Below are positions 13,944-20,615 of a DNA stretch of 20,670 bases, piece after piece; the first letter of the stretch is position 1, and each line of letters starts with the position of its first letter. Both the position numbers and the translations under genes were made by a program. Source of the stretch: a virus; the IMG/VR virus record IMGVR_UViG_3300025881_000110, positions 1-20,670 of that record. One strand, given 5' to 3'. Under the pieces are notes generated by a model, which had not been told where the DNA came from, ran no database searches, and saw only the letters and a program-made list of their open reading frames with translations.

Positions 13944-13975
13944 GTTAAGTCCACCATATATTTAGTGGACTCAAC
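13944..13975 (-). repeat. 11-bp hairpin with a late-promoter motif in the loop
   Basis: Minus-strand arms GTTGAGTCCAC and GTGGACTTAAC pair with one G-U around a 10-nt loop TAAATATATG. With the last C of the 5' arm, the loop reads CTAAATA, the late-promoter motif. It lies between the stop at 13985 and ATG 13927. No U-tract follows. Confidence 0.75.
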
Positions 13976-13984
13976 GAAAAGGTT

Positions 13985-14374
13985 TTAAACTAAAGAACCG
14001 TAAACTTTGAAACTACCTGTTTCTAATTTTTCTACTTTTAATGAAAGTGTATAACCTTCTGCATTTGTCTCAAACTCATCAAATGGTGTATCAACTGACT
14101 TACCGAAAGCATCCATTCTTTTGTAAGAAACAGAATGATTACCACTTGTAGTAAAGTCGACATCTTCATCCATAGTTTCTTTGAACAGACCTAACTGATT
14201 AAGTTTTGCATCCATTTGATTGACTGCAGCTTCTACAGTCATGTATTCTGATGATGCAGTATGTCCTAAGATTGCATTAATCTTTGCTTTTACTGATTCA
14301 TCAGAAAGGTCATACGGTGCATGTTCAGATGATAATCCTGAGTTTTCATTCAGGAAGTTTTTAAATGTTTTCAT
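13985..14374 (-). CDS. putative internal-head or virion protein with capsid-targeting-like N-terminus, 129 aa
   Basis: The opening MKTFKNFLNE closely resembles, from memory, the capsid-targeting sequence of T4 internal proteins (MKTYQEFIAE), including the [LI]-x-E site after which T4 gp21 protease cuts (FLNE then N). The remaining 119 residues are not recognised: a helical region (VKAINAI-like, TVEAAVNQMDAKLNQL) and a beta-rich end (YTLSLKVEKLETGSFKVYGSLV). AGGAT a few bases before ATG 14374 is the ribosome binding site. If the signal works, the mature protein would be packaged in the head and delivered with DNA. The homology to T4 is pattern-based only. Confidence 0.8.
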   Translation of the reverse strand: MKTFKNFLNENSGLSSEHAPYDLSDESVKAKINAILGHTASSEYMTVEAAVNQMDAKLNQLGLFKETMDEDVDFTTSGNHSVSYKRMDAFGKSVDTPFDEFETNAEGYTLSLKVEKLETGSFKVYGSLV

Positions 14375-14397
14375 AGTATTATCCTGTTATTGCAACA

Positions 14398-14937
14398 TTA
14401 ACTAATAGTAATGTTTGCATATGTACCTGTTCCAGTAGCACCCAATCTGTCACCAGTGGCAAATGCCTTATCTGATACAGTAGAAGTTCCATTATCAACA
14501 ATAGTTCCTGTTATAGAACCAGCACCGATTGATAAATCTTCTGCTTGAGATGGGACTGTAAATGTGAACTCACCATTGTTAACACCAGTTTGTGCAGCTG
14601 CAGTTGCAGTGATTGAACCAGTGACTGAACCAGTGACAACTAATGTTGCACCGTTAGTGATATCTACATTTTCATTCCAGTTAACAACAACAGTTGCAGT
14701 ATCACCTTGGTCATATGATGCAGCTTTGAACCATACTCCAGTGATTGTTGCCTCTGCAATTGCAGTTGCAAGGTTAGTAGCAGAACCTACTGCAACAAGA
14801 ATCTCTTCCAAGTTTCTTGAACCAACAGTTTTCTTTAGTACCCAACCCTCTGTTTTTGCAACAGTGTTGTTCTTATCTTCCTGTTTTAGGTATTTTGGTT
14901 TTGACTCTGTTCCGTCTGTAATTCCCCATAATGCCAT
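14398..14937 (-). CDS. probable virion structural or decoration protein with Ig-like repeats, 179 aa
   Basis: Starts MALWGITDGTESKPKYL. A short segment (about residues 25-60) is followed by T-, V-, G- and A-rich beta sequence such as GDTATVVVNWNENVDITNGA and TLVVTGSVTGSITATAAAQ, ending GATGTGTYANITIS. NWNENVDITNGATLVVTG resembles the strand pattern of bacterial/phage Ig-like (Big) domains used on capsid surfaces. Only this composition supports the call. The leader has AGGAGAAG just before ATG, one of the strongest in the window, consistent with high late expression. Its precise place in the virion is unknown. Confidence 0.75.
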   Translation of the reverse strand: MALWGITDGTESKPKYLKQEDKNNTVAKTEGWVLKKTVGSRNLEEILVAVGSATNLATAIAEATITGVWFKAASYDQGDTATVVVNWNENVDITNGATLVVTGSVTGSITATAAAQTGVNNGEFTFTVPSQAEDLSIGAGSITGTIVDNGTSTVSDKAFATGDRLGATGTGTYANITIS

Positions 14938-14947
14938 TTTTCTTCTC

Positions 14948-15493
14948 CTATTTAGAAACTCTTAATATTGTATCAAAAGTCTTTTTAAAAGACTTAGTGT
15001 CTTTTTGTAATAACTGTATGTATTTAGTTCTTAATGCTGGTTTAACCTTCATTAATGTGTTATAAACTTTTGCAGCGTCATCTGCTTTAACTTTACTCTT
15101 CTTGTTGTCGTCTGTTGAGACTTCACCATCTTTAGTTAAATCTCTAAAGTTTCCTAACTGAACTAATATGTTCTTATCTGCCCATGATTGAGTACCACTT
15201 GCACCCTTCATCTCTAGAGCATTTAATGCATTCTGCATCACTTCGTCTTCTGATGCTTCTGAATACTTACCACCTGCCATAGTAGAGATTTTCTCTAACT
15301 TTGCACGAAGGTCTTTTTCATTCTTTGACTGTTGGACTGCACGTGCAATCTTCTTATTACCTGCATCTGACATCATTCCAAAATCACCGATTTTCTCCAT
15401 GATTTTGTTAATCTCTTTTGCAGCAGTTTTAGAGTATCCTAGTTTCTTTATCTTCTCTCTAAAAACTTTAAGTCTGGCATCCATTCTATCCAT
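14948..15493 (-). CDS. hypothetical protein, probably virion-associated, 181 aa
   Basis: Not recognised. The protein is highly charged, mostly helical and lysine-rich: MDRMDARLKVFREKIKKLG at the start, a middle with MSDAGNKKIARAVQQSKNEK, and a C-terminus KDTKSFKKTFDTILRVSK. No cysteines, no membrane segment. It lies 5 nt after the 128-aa gene, with GGAGAG before ATG 15493, in a run of small co-directional genes that share charged, helical composition and [LI]-x-E signals. A basic DNA-associated head protein is a plausible guess. Confidence 0.75.
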   Translation of the reverse strand: MDRMDARLKVFREKIKKLGYSKTAAKEINKIMEKIGDFGMMSDAGNKKIARAVQQSKNEKDLRAKLEKISTMAGGKYSEASEDEVMQNALNALEMKGASGTQSWADKNILVQLGNFRDLTKDGEVSTDDNKKSKVKADDAAKVYNTLMKVKPALRTKYIQLLQKDTKSFKKTFDTILRVSK

Positions 15494-15498
15494 GCCTT

Positions 15499-15885
15499 TT
15501 ACTCTCCAAATATTGCGTATGACAATATTGAGTCTTGCATAATTATCTCTGCCATCTCTTCTCTAAACATTGTGTCGCCTTGAAAGTCTTTTGCAAACTT
15601 TTCATGCATTCTGTTTGTTAATACGATGTTCTCTTCATAACCCATAACTTCACACTTCTTTAAGTGTCCTTGTATAAGTTTACCATATTTTTGTGAATCA
15701 GGAAATTCCTTTTCTGATTTCATTAATTTTGTAAGGTCACTTAAAATCTTACTCAACTTAGGTGACTTATAGATAAAAGGTTTCTCATTACCATGTTTGT
15801 CTATAAGAGCATCTACTTGTTTGTAGTACTCTCTACTTGCTTCTCCAAGTAGATTTTGTCTAACTGATTCGATTAAATTTCTCAT
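15499..15885 (-). CDS. hypothetical protein with possible prohead-protease signal, 128 aa
   Basis: Begins MRNLIESVRQNLLGEASREY. The amphipathic N-terminal helix ending LLGE then A fits the [LI]-x-E cleavage pattern of T4-type prohead proteases. The rest is helical (KLSKILSDLTKLMKSEKEF; MHEKFAKDFQGDTMFREEM) and ends SILSYAIFGE. No family is recognised. No Shine-Dalgarno is seen; the ATG lies 5 nt after the previous stop, so reinitiation is likely. Neighbours on both sides are similarly charged small proteins. Confidence 0.75.
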   Translation of the reverse strand: MRNLIESVRQNLLGEASREYYKQVDALIDKHGNEKPFIYKSPKLSKILSDLTKLMKSEKEFPDSQKYGKLIQGHLKKCEVMGYEENIVLTNRMHEKFAKDFQGDTMFREEMAEIIMQDSILSYAIFGE

Positions 15886-15890
15886 GTTAA

Positions 15891-16244
15891 TTACTTAATC
15901 TTAACAAACTTTTTAGATGGAGTTGCACCTTCGTCAACTTCTTTATCATCTTCCTTTTCTTTCTTTTTGTCTATTGCTTTTTTCAATGCAGGTGGAAGTT
16001 CTCCTTCTTTCACAGATTCTTTCTTACCATCTTCACCTTTCTCGTCTGATGAATTATAGTTTTTATCTATGTAATCAAAAAACTCTTTCTTCTTTGCATC
16101 ATCAAGTTCTGCTGGTGATGTGACACCAAACTTCTTTAATGCACTGTCAAAGAACTTTTTATATTCTGCAGAGTTCTCTACAACTTTTCTAGATGCTTCT
16201 AATAATGCATCTGTTAAACCTAATTTATGTCCTGTAAAACTCAT
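15891..16244 (-). CDS. hypothetical lysine/glutamate-rich protein, 117 aa
   Basis: Not recognised. The N-terminus MSFTGHKLGLTDALLEASRK contains a LLE-A site similar to the [LI]-x-E signal of neighbouring proteins. The rest alternates lysine and acidic residues (SSDEKGEDGKKESVKEGE; KAIDKKKEKEDDKEVDEG) and is probably disordered, ending in KKFVKIK. The composition is like that of phage scaffold or internal head proteins. ATG overlaps the previous stop (ATGA), with GGAGA upstream. Confidence 0.72.
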   Translation of the reverse strand: MSFTGHKLGLTDALLEASRKVVENSAEYKKFFDSALKKFGVTSPAELDDAKKKEFFDYIDKNYNSSDEKGEDGKKESVKEGELPPALKKAIDKKKEKEDDKEVDEGATPSKKFVKIK

Positions 16245-16831
16245 TGTTGTAATTCTCCTTTATCGAAATAATCAAATAACTTTTCTTTGTTATCTTCGTT
16301 TAGTTCCATAGACTTTGCAAGTCTACCTAACATATTTTTTTCTGTAAGTTTCTCAATAGATTTTTCTACTGAAAGTTTTTCCTCTTTAACTTCTTCAGGT
16401 AATGGTTTAACACCTGCATCTTTGAACATTGCCAATAGTTTATTGTTGGTAGGTAGTGTAATCTTTTTCTCTTTACCTAACTGAACAATTAACTTTTCGA
16501 ATCCTTTTGGGTTTTGTTTCTGCATTGATTGGACTACTTTGACACCAGTCATAGATAGCATCTTTGCAACACCGTATTGTGAATCTTTATCACCTTTAAG
16601 ATTGAATAACTTATCAATCATTGCACCAGCAGATGCTTCTAATAGAATATCTTCTTCTATCTCTTCTACTTCGGGAAGCGTATCTTCCGAAAAGAATGTT
16701 GACAATTCTTGGTCTATTTCATCGGAAATAATTTGCTCAGCAGTCTTTTCTACTGTACCTTCTTTACGTGGTTCAATATAGTTACGAACCTCGTCTAGTT
16801 TTTCTTTCCAATTTTCTGATTTATAACTCAT
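16241..16831 (-). CDS. hypothetical acidic helical protein, 196 aa
   Basis: Not recognised. After MSYKSENWKEKLDEVRNYIE comes a strongly acidic stretch (DEIDQELSTFFSEDTLPEVE) that leads to DILLEASAG, another LLE-A candidate cleavage site at about residues 61-69. The remaining part is helical and basic/acidic mixed (GAMIDKLFNLKGDKDSQYGV; VEKSIEKLTEKNMLGRLAKS). A ATAAATA late element lies exactly 5 nt before ATG, with no Shine-Dalgarno. The acidic propeptide-like N-terminus followed by a cut site would fit a scaffold or internal-head protein; this is inference. Confidence 0.75.
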   Translation of the reverse strand: MSYKSENWKEKLDEVRNYIEPRKEGTVEKTAEQIISDEIDQELSTFFSEDTLPEVEEIEEDILLEASAGAMIDKLFNLKGDKDSQYGVAKMLSMTGVKVVQSMQKQNPKGFEKLIVQLGKEKKITLPTNNKLLAMFKDAGVKPLPEEVKEEKLSVEKSIEKLTEKNMLGRLAKSMELNEDNKEKLFDYFDKGELQQ

Positions 16832-16836
16832 AGTCT

Positions 16837-16843
16837 TATTTAT
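16837..16843 (-). promoter_or_regulatory. T4-late-like promoter element, ATAAATA-N5-ATG
   Basis: ATAAATA on the minus strand, overlapping the cupin gene stop, then AGACT and ATG 16831. The T4 rule places +1 on the start codon. Confidence 0.65.
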
Positions 16844-17139
16844 GTAATTCGTATCCTAACAACAAGATTTCCTTGTCCTTTTATCAACCTGTGGTAGGTC
16901 ATTCTTGGGATATAATACTCTTCTCCTTGGTTTAATTGTATAGGTAACTCATCATCATGTTGTAACGACCAGCCTTTTCCACTTAGAACACTGACCACCC
17001 TTGATTCTTTATCACGGTGCCATACTAGTTCTTCATCTTCAACACTTTCTGTGAACTCTCTGATAACATATGGTACACCTGTACCATGTTGTTCTTCTAT
17101 TTTTTCTGTGTATGGTTTAGTCGTCAAGTTCGTGGACAT
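16840..17139 (-). CDS. small cupin-like protein, 99 aa
   Basis: The C-terminal half reads as one cupin barrel: LVWHRDKESRVVSVLSGKGW resembles cupin motif 1 (one histidine retained), and GEEYYIPRMTYHRLIKGQGN resembles motif 2 with its P and H. One histidine of motif 1 is absent, so metal binding is uncertain. The open frame extends upstream to 17181; ATG 17139 (MSTNLTTKPY) is preferred because the upstream residues lie wholly inside the previous gene. It overlaps that gene by 23 nt. No close Shine-Dalgarno. Phage cupins of this size have no known role. Confidence 0.7.
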   Translation of the reverse strand: MSTNLTTKPYTEKIEEQHGTGVPYVIREFTESVEDEELVWHRDKESRVVSVLSGKGWSLQHDDELPIQLNQGEEYYIPRMTYHRLIKGQGNLVVRIRIT

Positions 17140-17377
17140 AGTTGTCTGTCTTTTCCTTATATCCATAGTATCCAAAGTCATTTGGTTCTAAATCAAATAT
17201 CTTATCAACATAGTTCTCTGCGAGATTCTCAGCATATGTTTCTGAGTGGTCGTGAACCTTCCTTGTTGCATATTCGTTGTTTGTTAAACTGCTAAGGTCA
17301 ACTTCCCAGCCCTTGTCTGTCTTATAGACTTCTGCTTTTCTATCATCCCTTAAATAACTGTGATATAATTCTCTCAT
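17117..17377 (-). CDS. hypothetical protein, 86 aa
   Basis: Not recognised. Begins MRELYHSYLRDDRKAEVYKT and is rich in Y, D, E and N, including EYATRKVHDHSETYAENLAE and an aromatic stretch NDFGYYGYKEK. The frame extends to 17428, but that start would lie in the upstream gene and pass over a CTAAATA late element at 17395-17401. ATG 17377 has TAGG 7 nt before it and is better placed for a transcript starting near 17389. The stop overlaps the cupin start region. Confidence 0.7.
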   Translation of the reverse strand: MRELYHSYLRDDRKAEVYKTDKGWEVDLSSLTNNEYATRKVHDHSETYAENLAENYVDKIFDLEPNDFGYYGYKEKTDNYVHELDD

Positions 17378-17394
17378 AATATAACCTACACCTA

Positions 17395-17401
17395 TATTTA
17401 G
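17395..17401 (-). promoter_or_regulatory. T4-late-like promoter element CTAAATA with short leader
   Basis: CTAAATA on the minus strand just after the 178-aa gene stop. The expected +1 at about 17389 gives a 12-nt leader with TAGG before ATG 17377, unlike the leaderless N5 copies. Confidence 0.5.
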
Positions 17402-17402
17402 A

Positions 17403-17939
17403 CTACCAAAAAAAATCTCCCCCACCACTCAAACCTAATTGTTTTGCGTAGTACGGTAGTCGGCATGCCCAATAGCCTGCCGTAGTCTTATCGTTCTTTG
17501 TGTCACATTGGTGTCTTGCAACAAAAGATGCTCTTGCCTTCTTGTTATTCAGTTTTACTTTCAACCCTGTGGTATCACCCCATGATATCTTCTTAATCTT
17601 ATCACCGTCTTTTACATAGACATAGTATTTTTTGGAGCCACCAACCTTTGGTGAGTTCAGTTTAACGTCTTTCTTGTCTTCTTCTTCCATAATCATAGGA
17701 CAATCTAAAGGAACAATGTTCCCTTCGTATACTTCGAATTGACCTAGGTCTGTTTCTATGATTTGTTTGTCGACTTCTGTGAGTGTGTACCTGTCTTCAG
17801 CAACAAGCTTTCGTGCTTCTTTGATGATTTCAAAATACATCATTGAACCTAATCTGAATGGGTTATCTGTAAGGTTGATACCTTCTGACTGCAAAGACTC
17901 TAATGTTTCGTCTATTGCGACTTCTCTCAACGTTTTCAT
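17403..17939 (-). CDS. probable virion-associated protein with KARASFVARHxC/YWxC domain, 178 aa
   Basis: N-terminal helices (MKTLREVAIDETLESLQSEG, FEIIKEARKLVAEDR) precede a C-terminal domain starting KLNSPKVGGSKKYYVYVKDG and containing KKARASFVARHQC (residues 133-145) and GYWACRLPYY (155-164). The C145 and C159 placement looks like a small conserved fold found in viral structural proteins; I recall similar sequences in phages and giant viruses but cannot name the domain surely. It ends GGGDFFW. The start overlaps the previous stop in TAATG. Function unknown. Confidence 0.78.
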   Translation of the reverse strand: MKTLREVAIDETLESLQSEGINLTDNPFRLGSMMYFEIIKEARKLVAEDRYTLTEVDKQIIETDLGQFEVYEGNIVPLDCPMIMEEEDKKDVKLNSPKVGGSKKYYVYVKDGDKIKKISWGDTTGLKVKLNNKKARASFVARHQCDTKNDKTTAGYWACRLPYYAKQLGLSGGGDFFW

Positions 17940-18370
17940 TAGTCGTCTAGTTCACCATTAGCTGCTATATCTGAATATGTAATTAATGCTCTTCTTGCCT
18001 TTACAATACCGTCATTAACATCCATCATGTATGTTGACTTACCATATTGTAATTTATTCATACCTTTATATGCTTGTTCTAATAACTTATCAATTCTTTT
18101 AACATCAGCTACTTCTTTTTTTGAATTAAATTTCTCTGTTAAGTCTTCGGTAACTTCTTCTTTTAGTTTCTCTTCCTTCTGATAAGGATATCCCTTTAAT
18201 GGATTAGGGTACTTAGTAGAGAAGTGTTTCTTTTGTATTGCTTCATTAACATCTTTGATTTGTGATAGGTATTTTTCTACCTGTTGGCCTGGTGTATCGT
18301 CTTGATACGCCTTTCTAATTTCATCGGTACCCACTTCGTGTACTCCGTTATCTGTTTTGTTTCCGCTCAT
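17939..18370 (-). CDS. hypothetical helical protein, 143 aa
   Basis: Not recognised. Starts MSGNKTDNGVHEVGTDEIRK. The region EKYLSQIKDVNEAIQKKHF is a likely helix, followed by a proline segment (STKYPNPLKGYPYQKE) and an acid/basic helical part (EKLKEEVTEDLTEKFNSKKE). The C-terminal VDDNDG-like stretch VNDGIVKARRALITYSD ends the protein. Both ends overlap neighbours: ATGA with the 317-aa gene and TAATG with the 178-aa gene. The three are probably translated together. Confidence 0.72.
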   Translation of the reverse strand: MSGNKTDNGVHEVGTDEIRKAYQDDTPGQQVEKYLSQIKDVNEAIQKKHFSTKYPNPLKGYPYQKEEKLKEEVTEDLTEKFNSKKEVADVKRIDKLLEQAYKGMNKLQYGKSTYMMDVNDGIVKARRALITYSDIAANGELDD

Positions 18371-19320
18371 TTGATACCTCTTAATTTCAGTAATGTCTTA
18401 AAACTTTCTGATTGTGCTTCAGACTTCTTTCTGTCTGCATCACGTTTTGCTTGAATTTGTTTGTCTGCAGTCTCTTTCTCTTTCTGACCATCAACTCTTT
18501 CTTGTTCTCTTTCGTGTCTTTTAGTCAATGCTTCAAGTTCATCCTCTTGTCTCTGTTTGAGTCTTTCGAGTTCACCTGCCTGTTTTGCTTTTAACTCCGC
18601 TGCATCTACAGCTGCATCTTCGAATAGTTCATCACCTTCTAGATTGTCACCGAACTTAAGAAATAGTTTACCTTTCTCTTGTTTCTTATCAGTAACCTTA
18701 TGTTTAATCATTGCACCGATTGTGTTGATGAGACCAATACCTTTTTCGGGATTCTTTTTGAGTTCATCTTCCATTTTTTGACCAACCTTTTTCATGATTA
18801 AATCAATAATTTCATGAGCACTGGTAACTAGTTTTCCTTCTTGGACTGACTCAGATGCACCAGCTTTCTTTGCAAGGTCTTTATCTGCACCACCCCATGT
18901 TCCTTTACCTTTAGTGATGAAAGAGTTTACTCTTGCATGTCCCCATTGCTCTGGAGTAGTGCCTGGCCTGTGACCAGTCTTCCATGCAGCGACACCTCTG
19001 TTATAAACCTGTTGTAGAATACCTTTAGAGATACCCGATTTATCCGCTTTCTTTGCAAGTGACTTACCAGCATCTTCGTACATATCTTTATACTTCTTAG
19101 TGTGTTTGGAAGGTTTAGTTTCTGCATCATGGTCGCCAGGTGCAGGGCCGTCTTTCTTCTGTGCAAAATGAGCTGCACGTTTTTGTTTGGTGGATTTAGA
19201 CATTTCATCACCATCAGCATCCTTTGCATAATACTTAGATGGTTGAGTACCTTTACGGTCTTCAATATCTTTATCTTGTTTAACTTTTCTTTCGTTAAGT
19301 ATTGATTCTAATATGTCCAT
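18367..19320 (-). CDS. putative virion protein with DUF5824-like domain and coiled-coil tail, 317 aa
   Basis: The opening MDILESILNE ends with an L-x-E site (then R), as in neighbouring proteins. The segment SGISKGILQQVYNRGVAAWK (residues 95-114), continuing through GHRPGTTPEQWGHARVNSFI, matches from memory the viral domain DUF5824; GGADKDLAKK closes it. The last 80 residues (about 236-317) are a highly charged helix (ELERLKQRQEDELEALTKRH), a coiled coil or single alpha helix. The ATG is not preceded by a Shine-Dalgarno but by a late element 5 nt upstream. Location in the virion and function are unknown. Confidence 0.78.
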   Translation of the reverse strand: MDILESILNERKVKQDKDIEDRKGTQPSKYYAKDADGDEMSKSTKQKRAAHFAQKKDGPAPGDHDAETKPSKHTKKYKDMYEDAGKSLAKKADKSGISKGILQQVYNRGVAAWKTGHRPGTTPEQWGHARVNSFITKGKGTWGGADKDLAKKAGASESVQEGKLVTSAHEIIDLIMKKVGQKMEDELKKNPEKGIGLINTIGAMIKHKVTDKKQEKGKLFLKFGDNLEGDELFEDAAVDAAELKAKQAGELERLKQRQEDELEALTKRHEREQERVDGQKEKETADKQIQAKRDADRKKSEAQSESFKTLLKLRGIK

Positions 19321-19325
19321 AGTAC

Positions 19326-19333
19326 TATTTATC
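19326..19333 (-). promoter_or_regulatory. T4-late-like promoter element, GATAAATA-N5-ATG
   Basis: GATAAATA on the minus strand, in the last codons of the fusion gene, then GTACT and ATG 19320. +1 is expected on the A of the ATG. Confidence 0.65.
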
Positions 19334-20615
19334 GTTTTTTAGCATCTAGTTCTGCTTGTTTCCATGCAAGTGCTGTCTTATTACTCGGGAATGAACCAGT
19401 CCAACCGAGTAGTTTTGAATATAGTTTAGTAGTTTTAGCTTCTAATGATTTAACATCATCATCGTTTGAAATCTCTACAAAGTCTCTACCGAATACCTTT
19501 TGTAGTTCTTTTGAATTCTTTTGTGCATTATCCCAATCTTGTTTTACAATTGCAGATGGTAGTTTTCTAGCTCTTTTTGCATTTCTTTTTTGTGCATTGT
19601 CCAATGATGCACTAACAAACAACATCTTAGAATCATACCCAAGTTTATCTAACTGGGTTTTATATGCTTTAACTTTGGATATGTTTGCACTTGTAGTGTC
19701 GAATATCATTCCAAGTCTACCACCGATATAGGCATTCATATTCTTTGTAGTGATATCCTTTGCCCTTGCACGAATTGGGTCAACCTTGTCGAAGTCTGCA
19801 CCTCTAAGGTCAAGAGACATTCCTGCTTTCTTTAATCCGTTCTCGAATGCCTTATCTGTATTGACCAGTTTAAGACCAAGAGCTCTTAATGATAACTTAT
19901 TTACAACTGTCGACTTACCACTTCCAGGCCCACCACTAAAGAAAACTGCTTTAAACGTTCCTTGGTCATAGACCCCTTCGTTGATTAAATCTTCAATCAT
20001 ATAGTCGGGTAGTGTGGACTCTACGATACCCATTCCTTTACGGATATCTTTGTATAGTTGTTCTATATCTTTCTTGTTCTTGGTTGGAACACCTTGTGCA
20101 AATGCTTTGAAATCACCCTGTTCTGCAAGAGCTCTCAACTTAGATGCACTCATTCCACTTAAGTCATCTGCATCGGGGTCTCTCTCCCCTGCTGATACGA
20201 TTTCAATCTCATCGAATTTGTAATAACCGTGTCTTGCTTTAACTCCGTTGTACTTCTTAAGTAACATTTCGAATTCTTTGATTCTATCAGAACCAACTAC
20301 CATCTTGACACGTGTGAACTTTTGTCTTTGTAACTCGTTTGCAATTTCAAATACAGTACGTGCTTGTACGTCTGCAACTATCCTACCAAAGAACTTCTTA
20401 AGATATCTTACTTTAACCTTGTGGTCTAATGGATTTTTCTTTTTGTCGTTTGAGTGAGAAGAGAAAAGCATAGGTTGATATCCACCACCAGCTTCTTTCT
20501 TAAGTTTGTCTACTAACTTTGCATGACCAGTTGTGGGTGGATTGAATCTACCGAATGTGAATACCACACCTTTGTCTTTTGCTTCTGTTAGAAATTTTCC
20601 GAATGTCTTTTTCAT
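19329..20615 (-). CDS. nucleotidyltransferase/P-loop kinase fusion with capsid-targeting-like N-terminus, 428 aa
   Basis: Domain 1 (about residues 16-205) is a cytidylyltransferase-like adenylyl/cytidylyltransferase: GRFNPPTTGHAKL (22-34, HIGH-type motif) and GMSASKLRAL (about 154-163, the ISSTxxR-like motif). Domain 2 (about 218-428) has the Walker A GGPGSGKST (228-236) and resembles zeta-toxin/AAA_33 kinases. Such fusions resemble NadR-like NAD salvage enzymes, but the substrate cannot be named. The start MKKTFGKFLTE is like a T4 capsid-targeting peptide; a second I-x-E site (INE then G, 211-213) lies between the domains. ATG overlaps the previous stop by ATGA. Confidence 0.85.
   Translation of the reverse strand: MKKTFGKFLTEAKDKGVVFTFGRFNPPTTGHAKLVDKLKKEAGGGYQPMLFSSHSNDKKKNPLDHKVKVRYLKKFFGRIVADVQARTVFEIANELQRQKFTRVKMVVGSDRIKEFEMLLKKYNGVKARHGYYKFDEIEIVSAGERDPDADDLSGMSASKLRALAEQGDFKAFAQGVPTKNKKDIEQLYKDIRKGMGIVESTLPDYMIEDLINEGVYDQGTFKAVFFSGGPGSGKSTVVNKLSLRALGLKLVNTDKAFENGLKKAGMSLDLRGADFDKVDPIRARAKDITTKNMNAYIGGRLGMIFDTTSANISKVKAYKTQLDKLGYDSKMLFVSASLDNAQKRNAKRARKLPSAIVKQDWDNAQKNSKELQKVFGRDFVEISNDDDVKSLEAKTTKLYSKLLGWTGSFPSNKTALAWKQAELDAKKR

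Noticed and set aside
14949-14955. CTAAATA before the 179-aa gene as a late promoter
   Set aside because: It is the end of the preceding reading frame (TCT AAA TAG) and its +1 would fall after the AGGAG ribosome binding site, so the motif is probably coincidental.
18927-19265. 112-aa minus-strand frame in another phase
   Set aside because: It lies wholly inside the 317-aa gene, which has the domain match and the promoter; the alternative product is low-complexity and basic. The 75-aa frame inside the phosphatase gene (11526-11753) was rejected for the same reason.
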